DNA of 64,000 nt, taken from contig JAJQJQ010000015.1 in the NCBI GenBank assembly GCA_028622995.1, forward strand, positions 3,038,001 to 3,102,000, given 5' to 3'. The notes beneath the pieces were generated by a model that saw only the letters and a program-made list of their open reading frames with translations, searched no databases and was not told the origin of the DNA. Each line of letters starts with the position of its first letter. Within the stretch, counting starts at the first letter, position 1. This stretch comes from Panagrolaimus kolymaensis. Its lineage: Eukaryota > Nematoda > Chromadorea > Rhabditida > Panagrolaimidae. The position numbers and the translations under genes are program-made. Shown piece by piece: positions 35,645-49,400 of the stretch.

Positions 35645-37496
35645 ATGCTCGGATTACTCTTGGTTTTATTTATTGGTTTGGAACTTTTTTATAATTATTA
35701 TTGGAAACGCCGAGGATTGCCACCAGGTAAATCAAGCCTCAAAGCATGGCTAAAATGTTTGCTGCTTTTATTCTTTGTTAAAAACTAACTATATAAAATG
35801 TCTTGTCACCACTTTAATATTTTATAGGACCTGCACCATTACCATTGCTTGGAAATTGGCATGCATTTTCTCGAGAACCACCAGGTTATGCAACCTTTGC
35901 TCGTTGGGCTAAACAATATGGTCCAATATATACTTATTGGCAAGGCGAACAACCTCTTATAGCTGTAAATGGGTTTGATTTAATTATGGAAACTTTTGTT
36001 AAAAATGGTGATGCAACAAGCGATCGACAAGCAAAATATTTATCCAATTATTCTCGCCTATTTCGAGGTTTGGAGCTCCTCATTTTATTTAGATGTTTAA
36101 AATTATTTAAGGTACCGAAGAAAGAGGCTTCTTTTCCTCATTTGGACAAAATCAAGAATGGGCTGAACATCGTCGATTTGCAATGCAACAATTTCGAAAG
36201 CACAAATTTGGTGAGCCAATGGTTAGTTTCATTTTAAAAAGTATCAAAGAGTTTTTTTATAAACAACGCTAAACTATTTTATCTAAAAGAAAATCCCTAA
36301 AAAGTTTTAGATAACCGCGGAAGTTGAAAATATAATTGAAAAATTACAAAATCAAATTGATGCTGGAATAGAAGAACATGATGTTTCCCCTTTGAATGAT
36401 GCCGCAATTGGCTCTGTAATCCATCAAATTTTGTTTGGATATCGTTTCAGTGATGATAAACTTCACGAATATTATCAACTTCGAAAATGGAATGAAACCC
36501 ATTTTGGACTTTTCCCCAGCCTTCGATTGCTTGTGGTACTTTTACAACCAGAAATTTTAAAACATGTGCCTTGGTTGAATGAAGATTACTCGAAGTTAAT
36601 GGATTCTGGGAATGGTTTATATGAATTTTGGGAAAATCAAATTCATGAGCATCAAGAACGGCATAAAAATTTATTCAACAATGATTCCAATGTTGAGGAT
36701 GCTATCGATTATGTTGATGCTTTTTTAAGGCAAAGACAAAGAAATCTTGAAACAACAGGAGATGAAGGGGTTTTTTCATTGGGACAGTTGCGAGCTTTTT
36801 GTTTCGATCTTTGGTTGGCACCACAATTGACGGCCACGCAGATTACTTATGATATACTTATGCTAATTCGGCATCCAAATATTCAACGAAAAATGCAAGA
36901 AGAACTTGATAGAATTTGTGGTAAAGGACGAGTAGAAATGCAACATAAAATTGATTTGCCATACACCAATGCTGTTGTTACTGTAAGCCTTAAAAAACAA
37001 CCTTTAGTCATAAGCAAAGATTTTTAGGAACTTCGAAGAGTAGGATGTTTTGCAGTCCATCCAGCTCCAGCAAGACAAACTCGAATCCCTTTGAACATTG
37101 GTGGCCATATTATTCCTGCTGGAACTGGAATTCATCCAGTATTTTCGAGTGTTCTCTATGATGAAACATTATTTCCTGAACCAGAAAAATTTATGCCTGA
37201 AAGATGGCTAACTAATGATGATGACAAATTCAATAAACCCGAATACATGATTGGATTTAGTATTGGAAAGCGAATGTGTTTGGGAGAGCAAATGTCAAAA
37301 ATTATGGATTTTCTAATCGTTGCAAATATGGTTCATGAATTTGAGGTACAAGTTTGAATGATATTCCAAAAAATTAAGATGATTTTAGTTCCATGCAATC
37401 GATCCAACAAATCCTCCATCTGATGAAAAAACTGGTGGGCCAGTAGTTTTTATAAAAGAAAAATTCAAATGCCGTGTGATTCCTCGCATTTCTTGA
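35645..37496 (+). CDS. Cytochrome P450, CYP2-clan (nematode CYP-33-like)
   Basis: Haem-thiolate monooxygenase, anchored in the ER membrane by an N-terminal helix (LLLVLFIGLELFYNYYW) followed by the proline hinge LPPGPAPLPLLGN. Exons 35645-35726, 35828-36067, 36112-36221, 36311-36982, 37028-37345 and 37389-37496 sum to 509 residues. Motifs: WAEHRR in helix C, ELRR for the ExxR of helix K, FMPERWL, and the haem-binding loop FSIGKRMCLGEQ with the axial cysteine. The I-helix oxygen-activation motif is unusual: DLWLAPQLTATQ replaces the family pattern A-G-x-E-T-T, so the glycine and the acid are lost. It may be a catalytically altered enzyme. The substrate is unknown. Confidence 0.92.
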
Positions 37497-37664
37497 GTGA
37501 CTATTGCATCCATGAAACAAAGTAAACAACATAAAGAATGAGATTTAAGTCGATAAAAATACATAAGCGTATATATTCAAGCACCTTTATTATTCAAAAA
37601 ATAAACATATAGTAAAATTAAACATTACACATTCATAAAGAAACAATTGTATCATTTGCGAATA

Positions 37665-38189
37665 TTAGATAGCTCCAACTTCAGATAGCTTCTTTTCAAG
37701 TTTACCATTCTTTTGAGCTGCAGCAGTATCATCTCCACCACCGAAAAATTGACCATTGATAAATACACGAGGAACAGAACTAAAAAAAAGTAAAAACAAT
37801 TAATCGGAAAAATAAAATATTAATACACTTACCGAGCACCAGTAATGCTTTCAAGATAATCTTGAATTTCATTGCAATCTTCACGTTTATCCAGCTCAAC
37901 ACAATAGTAGTTTTCTGATGGAATTTTGAAACCTCCTAAAGCTTGTTTTGCTTTGGTACAATAAGGACAATATGACTTGGAGAAGACAGCAACTTTGTTC
38001 TTGCTGATTGCATCGTCGACGAAATCTTTAGCGGCAGACATAGCTTTCTGAAAAACGAACAAAGTTAGAAAAATATAGATGCGCGCATGGAATTGACTTT
38101 AAAGCAAGCTTTTTCTCTCAATCGTTATTTTGTGAAATTAGACTTACAGGATCTTTGCGTCCTCCACCAAAAGAAAGACTTTGTCCCAT
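37665..38189 (-). CDS. Dithiol glutaredoxin
   Basis: Glutathione-dependent thiol oxidoreductase. Exons 38148-38189, 37833-38047 and 37665-37779 give 123 residues. Active site CPYC within FSKSYCPYCTKAKQAL, cis-proline region SVPRVFING and the glutathione-binding GGGDDTAA are all present. The first exon encodes only MGQSLSFGGGRKDP; the Gly at position 2 could be a myristoylation site. A second candidate first exon at about 38515-38587 would replace it with a basic leader resembling a mitochondrial presequence. The gene is convergent with the P450 and separated from it by only 168 bases. Confidence 0.93.
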
Positions 38190-39504
38190 ATTCTAAAACG
38201 AAAAGTTTTTGAAAAGACCCAAAATGGAACGATCACCAACTAACGAAAAAAAAAAGTAAAAGTGCTAACGATAGAAAAGATTACTCAAAGTCAATCCCAA
38301 AAGTATTTAAAAACAAAGGAGAAGCAACAAAAAAAATTGTAAGCAAAAAGTTAGTAATCGTTAACCCGTATATATATTCACCAACCACCACGAAATACAA
38401 AAAAAAAGGATGATAATATTTTTTTGACACAACTTTTTAGAGTGGAAACAAACGTTTCAAAAAAAAGAAAGAAAAGAAATAAAAGTAAACAACGAAAAGA
38501 ACGGACCGATGATGATGCAGATGGGCCACCACCACCACTGGCAGAACGCATGAGACGAAGGAAGGAAATACGCAACATTCGATTTCGATAACCAAGATAG
38601 TTGAGAATCGGAATCATTGATATAAAAAGAAGATTGCTTTTTGTTGTTGTTGTTATTGAAAACACAAATTGGGGACTAAATTCTAGCAATAAAAAAATAA
38701 AATAAAAATGAAGTTATTGAAAAGATACGTAAAAATGTTGGATAAAAGCATGGCAAAAAAAAGGGGAACATTTTTCACGAGTATATAAAATTCATTAAAA
38801 CACAAAACAAATGAGTTTTTTGTAATTTTAAAGCATCAAATATTGTAAAACATTAATGGAATTAGCACATTTAATTATAAAAAATAAAATTAAGCCTTCC
38901 TAAAAAATCTCATAGCTGCCAAATCCAAGCAAAAGAAGGATGCTCTTTCAGCAAACGAGAATAGAGAACACAGTTTGCCACTAAAATTTCATTGGATGAA
39001 GCTGCATTTTTTTTCTTCTTCATTTACTCCTTTTTTGCTTTTGCTTCTTCTTTCTTTTCTTCTTCGCTTTCAAACTTCGATTTTCCAATTCACTGCTTTA
39101 TTCTTTTATTTTATTTTTCTTTCAAAGCCCTTTTTTCCTTCAATTTTTTAAGCCCAATAATCGTTATTCAATAATAATTCTTTAGTTTGACATAAACAAA
39201 GGTGGAATATAAAGGTTCCTCTAAGATTATTTGTTTTTTTTTACAAAACAATCATTAGTTTGTCTAATGTTATTCTTATATGTATCGGATTTTGAAGCTT
39301 TGACATGTTTAATTTAAGGATTACTGATAGAGAAAAGTTTTTCCAATAATGTCTTATTCTTCCAATATTTTCTTTGCGTGTTTTTCGTTATGCCGTAGAA
39401 ACTTTTGCTGCGAATATAAAAACTATGTCTCTTTAATTTTGCTAATTCGTAACATTTTCAGGTATTTTACCAAAGTAAATTTCAATCCAATAGCAATAAC
39501 AACC
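38190..39504. other. Divergent intergenic region
   Basis: Promoter region for the glutaredoxin (minus) and V-ATPase B (plus) genes. It contains a possible alternative glutaredoxin exon at about 38515-38587 and a TTTCAG acceptor at about 39461 in the V-ATPase leader. Confidence 0.5.
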
Positions 39505-41195
<1,691 letters not shown>

Positions 41196-41450
41196 TGGTC
41201 AGAAGTTCATTCTCAAAAATTTTTCCTACAATCTTCACTTTTATTTACCCAGAAAAATGAATTTGTTTGAAGCTTTAATCTAAAAATTCTATGTCATTTA
41301 CTTTTAATTTATTTTGTATATTTTATTTTTACTTCTTGAACAATAAATAAGAGTTTTGAGTTTGGAAGATTGTTAATGAATTGCGTTTCTGGCGCTTGTT
41401 GATATCACTTTAAAACTTTCTTCAAGTAAAGACCGTATTATGTTTTCTAG

Positions 41451-43087
41451 ATGAAGCGCGTTCGTTCAATTTATGCAGAACATTATATTACACGATCTCA
41501 TCGGGCTAGATTTACTCCTCGTGTTAATCGACCATGGCGTCCAAGAGTTATTGCATGGGCAGGTCCAACTGCATTTATGAGAGACAGGTAAGGCGTTATT
41601 ACTTTAATTTCGTGTACTCTCACATCTCATATTTGCTTATTTTAGGTGGTATGAAAGAGACTTTTGGTATAAAGCTCGAATTCAAAAACCTGAAATTGTT
41701 CCACGTTTACATCTTATTGAAGCTGATAGAATTGTTGAAACATATGAAGAACGAACACGTGTTGAAAAGCCAAAAGAAATTGATATTGGATTTAAAAGAC
41801 GTCAAGAATCATTAAGTATCGGAAGGAATGAAGAGGAACTTGAAAGACTAGCAAGAAAGCGAGAACGTAAGTTTACAAATCTAAATATTTTTACTTTTTT
41901 TGCTGCTACATACTCTCTTATTTTTTTAGTTGAAATCGATTTGGACTCTCTTAGCTTCAACCACCTTTCACTCTATGATCATTTTAATATCTTTGAAGAT
42001 CTCTTTGTTCCTGGTGTTTATTTTAATAACACTCAAAAATTCACTGTAAAGTTTGGAGAGAATTCGGTTCAACGAGGAAATCATCTTACTGCTGAAGTAG
42101 CTTTGTCTCAACCTAAATTGGATATTGAAAGTTTGGGTTCTGATGCTTATAATTCTGTGATCATGTTAAATATGGATGGTGATGCTTTTACACAAGCAAA
42201 AGAAGATGATGTTGATAAAACTCAACTACTTCATTGGTTTGTTGCTAATATTCCTGATGGTAAAAGTGATGGAGAAACTCTTGTCCCATATCTTCCACCA
42301 ACTCCTTACAAAGGAATCGGATTTCATCGAATATCTTTTGTATTGTTTCGACATAAAGAAAAGATTAATTTTGGTGATGTTAAAGTTAAAGGGTACGTTC
42401 AAAGAATTAATTATAAATTAGAACTTTTTATACGAAAGCGATCTGCTAAAGTATGATCATGTGTAGCTATATTTCTGATTTTTATTTAGTACTTTATGAT
42501 TGAAGCTTTATCTTTAAATTTTAGGGATCATTTGGCTGATCGAATCTTCCGTCTCAATCGCTTCTTCAAAGCTCATGAAAATCAAATTACTCCATCATCT
42601 CTTAGCTTTGCTCAAATTAAATATGATAAATCTGTTGATGCAACATTGCACAAAATTGGAATGAAATCTCCTCGTTACTTTTATGAATGGAATGAAACTA
42701 TGAAGCATGAACAAATTGAACATCCTAAGAAGCCAATGCCATTCAATTAGTAAATTTACCTTTTTTTGAAACCCTTAAATTTTTTTATGTTTCAGTTATC
42801 TCGATATGTATCGTCCACCACAGCTTGTTCAACGTGATATGTTTAAGAAAAAGCTTGAAAGACTTATCCATGATGGTGAATGTGAAAAATCTCCATATCC
42901 TGATATCTTATATCCTGAAAACAAAAAGAAACTTCCACCATGGCAACATCAAGAACTTATTAGAGAAAATCTTGGATCGGATAAATATGCATCACTTTAT
43001 CTTAAAAATGGATTTAAAAATGCCGTGGAACAAGCATCAACCGCTTTGGAAGAAAATAAAGTGGAACAAAAAGAATCTGCTGTTTAG
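41451..43087 (+). CDS. mrpl-38: Mitochondrial ribosomal protein L38
   Basis: Large-subunit mitoribosomal protein with a phosphatidylethanolamine-binding-protein fold. Exons 41451-41587, 41646-41866, 41930-42392, 42525-42749 and 42796-43087 sum to 445 residues. The PEBP core is clear: TVKFGENSVQRGNHL, VIMLNMDGDAF, LLHWFVANIPDGKSDGETLV and YLPPTPYKGIGFHRISFVLF, followed by the L38-specific DRIFRLNRFFKAHENQITP and YLDMYRPPQ. The start codon lies directly at a TTTTCTAG acceptor, which indicates trans-splicing. It is probably co-transcribed with the V-ATPase B gene. Confidence 0.92.
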
Positions 43088-43406
43088 ACTGAATCCAATT
43101 TGATCGTTATTTTTTTAGGTACTTATTTTGTTGTTGTGTTTATAGTATATTGAATAAAAGTTGATTTTTATTGCATGAAAAAACATTTGATTTTTTTTAT
43201 CCTCAAAGTGACATTTAAAACTTTTGTGGAAGTTATTCGATAACTCATTTCTTTTCTGTCGCTTTAACGCAATTGATTTTTTTATCACCATTGTTTGATT
43301 AGTGCTGGCTTCATATTGATTTTTTTTTATCAATTTTTAAAAGAAGATTAGATTCATTTTTAAAAATCATTCATACTCTAGAGTTGGAAACTTTATATAA
43401 CCAAAT

Positions 43407-46078
43407 ATGTTTTCTATTAATTGTGATAGTCTCTCAGATGTTGCAATAATCAAAAGAATGAGAATCTTACTTGAGAGAAAATTTTTATTAAAAGAAAACA
43501 CTACTCTTTCTACGCCTGATTTTGGTGAATTAGAAATTATTGAAGATAGAATTATTGCGAATATTGAAATTCTTCGACAACAAAATGAGAAACATTTACC
43601 TCCTTCGATTATTCATAGTTTATATTATGATTGTGTTTGTTTTGAAAATTATTACCACTTATCATTATTAAAAAATACTGATTCAAAGCTTATGCAAGCT
43701 ATTGTAGTGGCTTATGAAATAATTAATGCAACACCATATTCAAAGCATGACGAACTTTGGTTTATTGTAATCAATGATACAAATGCCGCAGAAATACAAA
43801 GAAAATATTTACACAATCTTTGGGCGATTCTTGTAACACAAAAAACAAAGAATATAATCAAAAAAATTTATAGCGACAAAATAATTTGGCTGTTGTCGGA
43901 AGAGAATCAATGGCAAGATTCCGAAGAACCTGTATTACTTTTTAATGGTCAAAAAGATTTTCTTTTGGGTTTCGTTGTTCCTGTTCGAGTTATTTCCAAG
44001 GAATCAAATGAAAAAGGAGGAGAAATATATTTTGATCGATGTGGTTGCAATACTGTCAATGGCCTTAAAGGTTGGATATGTGCCAAATGTAAAACTTTAT
44101 TACATCATCATTCAAAAAACAATGATACTGTAATTTGTGAATGTGGTTTACAAAATTCTAAGAATTTTATTAAAATGTGTTTTACATGTCAAATTTTTGA
44201 GAAAAATACAAGAATCGAAAACACAAATTCTGATGGGCAAAAGCAAAATCACCAAATTCTTGAACGACAGCAGCATAATTATGGAGGAGAAAGTAGTAGA
44301 CGATCTGAAAGAAGATTTGCTGAAAATGAAATCAAAAACTTTCCAGTTCCTTTGAGGCCTGCATCTTTCAATCATCATAAACCTATAATTCTGATGAAAA
44401 AGAAAGTCTTTGAATTTTATGATAATTTGCCACCAAAAAATGATCTAAAATTTTATTTTTTATGTGTATCAGAAAAATTATTAAATTTATGGCGGGATGA
44501 AAAACTTCCAGAAGCGCTTTCTAAACAAATTCTCGATATTCAAGCAGCTAAAAATTGTGAAATTGAAAGGTTAAACTTTGATAAAATATACTTTTCGATG
44601 ACTATAATTCAAATGTCTTTAACATCCGGAAATGAAGATCTCATCAACGATTTCCGAAATCTGCGAGAAGCTTTAAGAAAAGAGCAAATTCGACTTACTC
44701 CAAAATTCACTAACATTAAATTTATTGTTGATGGAAGATCATCAATCTTTAGTTTTCAATTGCTTGAAAATACAGAAGTTAAATAACTTGTAGCTTTCAA
44801 GCAAGAAAAATTTGGAAAGTTTCTTTTGGTGAGAACTTTTTAAATCAAAAATTTGATATTTTAATTCATTTCTGTAAACTAGGAAATTTTTAGATAAAAG
44901 AAAACAAAAATATTATAAAAGATAAAATTATTCTTCCAAAATCAAAAAATATTATTGTCGAAATAATTATGGACCAAAATAAAAAATGTGAAGTTGAATG
45001 TTTAACTTTGCACAAAGTTATAACAATTTCAGAAAAATTTGTAGTTACTTATGATCCAATAAATGATAGTAAGCATTATTTAAGTTCCCTAAAAATAGTT
45101 TCAAAAGCATTTTTAGCTGTAAAAAATTTTCCCGCTTCAGTCGATTATAAAGAGAATTGTCCAGTTGATGGAGGTGAAGGTGATTCATGGACAATTGTAA
45201 AAGGTTTGCACACATTTATCCTTAGTTTCTTTAGACTCTGATAGCCTATTTTTTAGAAGCAATAACAACGCTTGGATCATTTACAATCCCCAAAAATGCT
45301 TCACATACAATGACTTCCATAACTTTAAAAGGTTCACCAGAATTAGTTTATTGCATCAATTCACCGGCAAACAAAATGCCTCAATTTGTAAACCCCGAAT
45401 CTGTGGTTGCTGAATTATTGAAGGAAGCATCTAAAGTTTTTAATAAAGATGAAACTATTATTCTTACAATTCCTCGTCATTTTGAAAATCCACAAAAACA
45501 AGCATATTTGAAGGCCGCGGAATATGCACAGTTAACGAATATTAAATTTGTTGATGAAATTATTGCATTTGCTCATGGATATGAAGTTGCACATTCTCAA
45601 TATTTCCCTGAAAGCTTTACTTATTTAATAATACGTTATTTTTATCCTGGGTTTACGATCTCCTTGATCCAATCAGGAATGGATAAAAATAAAGAACTCA
45701 AAACTAAGAAAGTTGAATTCGGAGATTTTGCTAACTTTGAAAGTGATTTTTATGAAGATATTATCAAAAATGCCAATGAAAATAAAACGTAAGATTGATT
45801 TAGCATCTTTGCGAAAATTAATTTATTGTTTTAGGATATTTTTACCAAGCAATGAATTAGAAAAATTCCTCGATGGTTTAATTGAAGTTAAAGCTGCAAC
45901 TAAAGTTGATGCAATTATTGTAATGCAAAATCGTCTCCTATTTTTAATTGTATCTGATTATCTTAAAAATGAATATTTTGTTTTTTATGAAAATCCCGAA
46001 ACTTTAATTGCTCAAGGTGCAAATATGACGTTTCATGCTAACCAAGAAGCTGGACTTTTCATGATTTTTGTTGAATAA
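43407..46078 (+). pseudogene. Zinc-region/Hsp70-like fusion gene broken by one stop codon (paralogue A)
   Basis: The first open frame (43407-44786, 459 residues) matches the neighbour at 46462-51533 in a region before its GTPase (YENYY, DELWFIVINDTNAAE) and in a cysteine-rich zinc-binding-like stretch (ICAKCKTLLHHH, ICECG, MCFTC). It then jumps to the helical region after the GTPase; the GTPase itself is missing. TAA at 44784-44786 stands in frame where the neighbour has glycine. Beyond it the same frame continues with homologous codons (LVAFKQEKFGKFLL) to a donor at 44829, then exons 44894-45203, 45257-45788 and 45835-46078 encode the Hsp70-like domain (ESVVAELLKEASKVF, ETLIAQGANM) in correct phase. 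One nonsense change therefore separates the halves. It may be a young pseudogene or now yield two proteins. Confidence 0.7.
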
Positions 46079-46461
46079 ATTAGAATTTAAAACATGGATG
46101 AAACCAATCTTTATAAACACATCGAGTCAATTTTTAGTGTTCAACTTTTGTAATACCAAATTCAATAAAAAAATTTTAGGAAAAAACCTACACTATTTTT
46201 ATTCTCAAATCAATCTTAATCGATCACCATTGTCTTATCATTTTCTTAGTTGGCTTATTTTCCAATGTAATGAAAAATTCGTCACCATTATTGTGTTATC
46301 AATTATAGTTTAATATTGATTCGCGTTTCTTTTTTTGTCAAAAATTAATAAACTTATAAGATTTTTTAAAATTCTTTTTTAAAAGTAAATATGTTTGTTT
46401 CAAGGTTGTTTATATCGACCGTTATTTATAGCTCGTTTTCTTGTACTAATTAATGTTTTAG

Positions 46462-49400
46462 ATGCCATGGCCATTTAACAAAAGGGATGACCAAAAGGAT
46501 GACCAAAGGGATGACCAACGAAGATCAACTTTTGGGCAGGAATATTTTTGTGCTCAAGGATATGATAACAAACGTGCTTTAATTCATAATGACGGAAATG
46601 TTAATGTTACAAGAATGACAGTAGAAAAAGAAATTAAAGTATCGGCTGGGATAATGGAAGATTTTTTGGATTATCAAGGTCTTTGTAATGCTTTGCAATT
46701 AACAAAGACAGAAATGGTTAGTAAATATTTTACAAAACATGTTTATGAAACCCCGATTTCAGATAAGACTCTTTGGAAATAGATTAAGTCGTCTTGAAGA
46801 TATCATGAAGTTTTTATATAAGGTATTAACAACACGAATGATAGTTTGTTCTATTTACATTGCAACAGAAAATGCCTGTTTGATTAATCAGTCAAAAAAT
46901 AACAATCTTAAACAAATTTCGAAGATTGCATTAGGGCATCACGTAGTTATTTGTATTCCTGTAAACGCTAAAATTTCAAAAAGTGATGAAGTAAAATTAG
47001 TTAAAAAATAAAATTTTAACCAAAATTTGGTTTATAGATTGACGAAGAAATTATGAAAGTAATTAATGGTAAAGAAAAGAAAAATGGTGAAGAACGGATA
47101 CCACAATATTTATTAAAAGGTGCTACAGCCTTAGTTGATTACAAACATGTTTATGAAAAAAATGCAATGGATTTATTAAAGAGTTTATCGAACATCAACT
47201 CCCCTAACACCGTATCTTTATTTGTGGATTTATCAAACAAAGAAAGCATTAATAAATTTAACAGTTCTGTTGCAAAAAACTCTTTATCTATTATTTTTAA
47301 GCTTAAAAGATTTTTATACTTGGCAGAAAGCAAACGTTTGAATGCACATGAAATAAAAAGCCCTAACCAAATACTTACGGAAGCTGAAAAAGATAAAATT
47401 ATAAATGGAATTAATGAAAACATTAAAAAATTAGAACATGCCAACAAAGAATTCTTTCCTCCGCTAATAACATCTTCGTTATATCATAGATGCAAAGAAT
47501 ATGAAAATTATTATTTATTAGAAGTATGTTTAGGAAATGATTTACCGACAATTTCTATTGCACGTGAAAAATCTTTGGAAGAAGCTTTTATAGCTTTAAA
47601 CAGCACACATTACGTTAGAATAAACAATTTATGGTTTATTGAAATAAATGACGACAATGCAGATTTTATAAAGCAAAATATTTTAAAAAGAAAGAAATTT
47701 ATTTTTGTTAACAACAATTCAATACAATTAGCATCCTATATTTATAGTGATAGAATAACTTGGGTTTTCTCTCATGAAACACAATGGAGCAAAGCCGAAC
47801 AGCCTGTTTTATGGTACTACGAGAAAGAAGATATTCTTATAGGACTTGCAACAACATCTCCTTGTTGTCGGTCAAAATATGTTGATCATCTGGATGGATT
47901 ATATGTTGGTGTTTGTGATTGTGATTGTAATAAGTCTAAGAAAGCGTGGCTTTGTTTAAATTGTAAACTTTTTTTACATTTTACAACAACTAGTCGCGCA
48001 ATATGTGAATGTGGAACGTATAGCACGAAAGATATATGCAAAATATGTTTTGATTGTCAAGGCTTCTCAAATATTACTTTACCTGATAAACAGAATGACG
48101 ATATTTCAGAAACTCATAAAAAAAGTGATACAGCTATAACCAGCTTAACTAATAACGTCGAGTAAGTGATTCATTATTTTTTGTATAAAGTTGTTGATAG
48201 GCATTAAGTTTTCTCCCTTAATTTCTTTATTTTTAATTATATGATACAATAATATTATATTTATTTTAATTTCTTTACACTTTACCTTTTACATTTTTAT
48301 GCTATCCTAAATTTATTAAACCCAATTTTCATTTACAGAGAGCAAGACGTTAAAATCCTTCACGATGGATGGGACAAAAAGAAAACATTTAATATTTTAT
48401 TTGTCGGTAAAACTGGAGGAGGAAAATCGATGTTGGTCAACAGTATTTACAATTATTTAATGTCCGATTTTGATACCGCTGCAAAAGAAGAAACAATGAC
48501 CTGCTTTCTGCCACTTAAATTTCAATTACAAACTCCAGATTACACAAATGTTGTTTTTGAGGCTGGTCCTTCGGATGATAATGAAAATTCAAACGACAAA
48601 GGTCAATCAGTAACCCAGAAACCAAAAATTTATACTATGGATTCCTTCAAATATAATCTTTATATTATCGATACTCCTGGGTTAGGCGATACTCGAGGAT
48701 CAGAGCAAGATCAAATTAATCTTGAATTAATCCAGGAAAAATTGGCTGAAGTGGAAAATCTTAATGCTATATGTTTTATAATGAAATCAAATATCTTGTT
48801 TCCAAATTTTGAAATGATAATGCGGGATTTACTTTCATTATTTCCAAAATCTGCATTGAAAAATGTTTTCTTCATTTTTACTCATGCAAATTCGTCATTC
48901 TTTACTATTGGTGATACTCGAGAACCCATTGATGTGTTTATCGAAAAATTTAAAGAAACTAATAATGCTGAAATTCCATTTGCGCCGAACAATGTTTGTT
49001 GCGTTGATAGCGAAGCTTTCATGTATTTTATTGCAACAAAACAAGGTTATAATTATCATAATCGCGATCATGAAAGTTTTCGATTTAGTTGGGATGAATC
49101 AAAGAAATCTATCGAAAAGTTTTTACAACATTTGGAAGAAATGGAACCGGTTGATACTATTGAAATTTGTATGAATTATGAACTTCAACATATTGCCACC
49201 GAGTTAACAAAACAAAATGAAGAAAGGTTGAAAAAGCTCATTCCTCAAATTCTAACGCAAATTACGAAAATTTCTTTAACCTCAAAATTTAATTCCAATA
49301 GAGATCGTGAAAACAATGCTTCCGATGAAATGCTATCTAAAATATTTGAAGGTTTATTTTTATGTTCAAAATATGTTAACGATGAACTTAAACAACTCAT

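Noticed and set aside
46462..48165. Treating the N-terminal part of the GTPase protein as a separate gene
   Set aside because: A donor GTAAGT at 48162 and acceptor TTTACAG at 48338 join it in frame to the P-loop exon, and the downstream exon has no good start codon.
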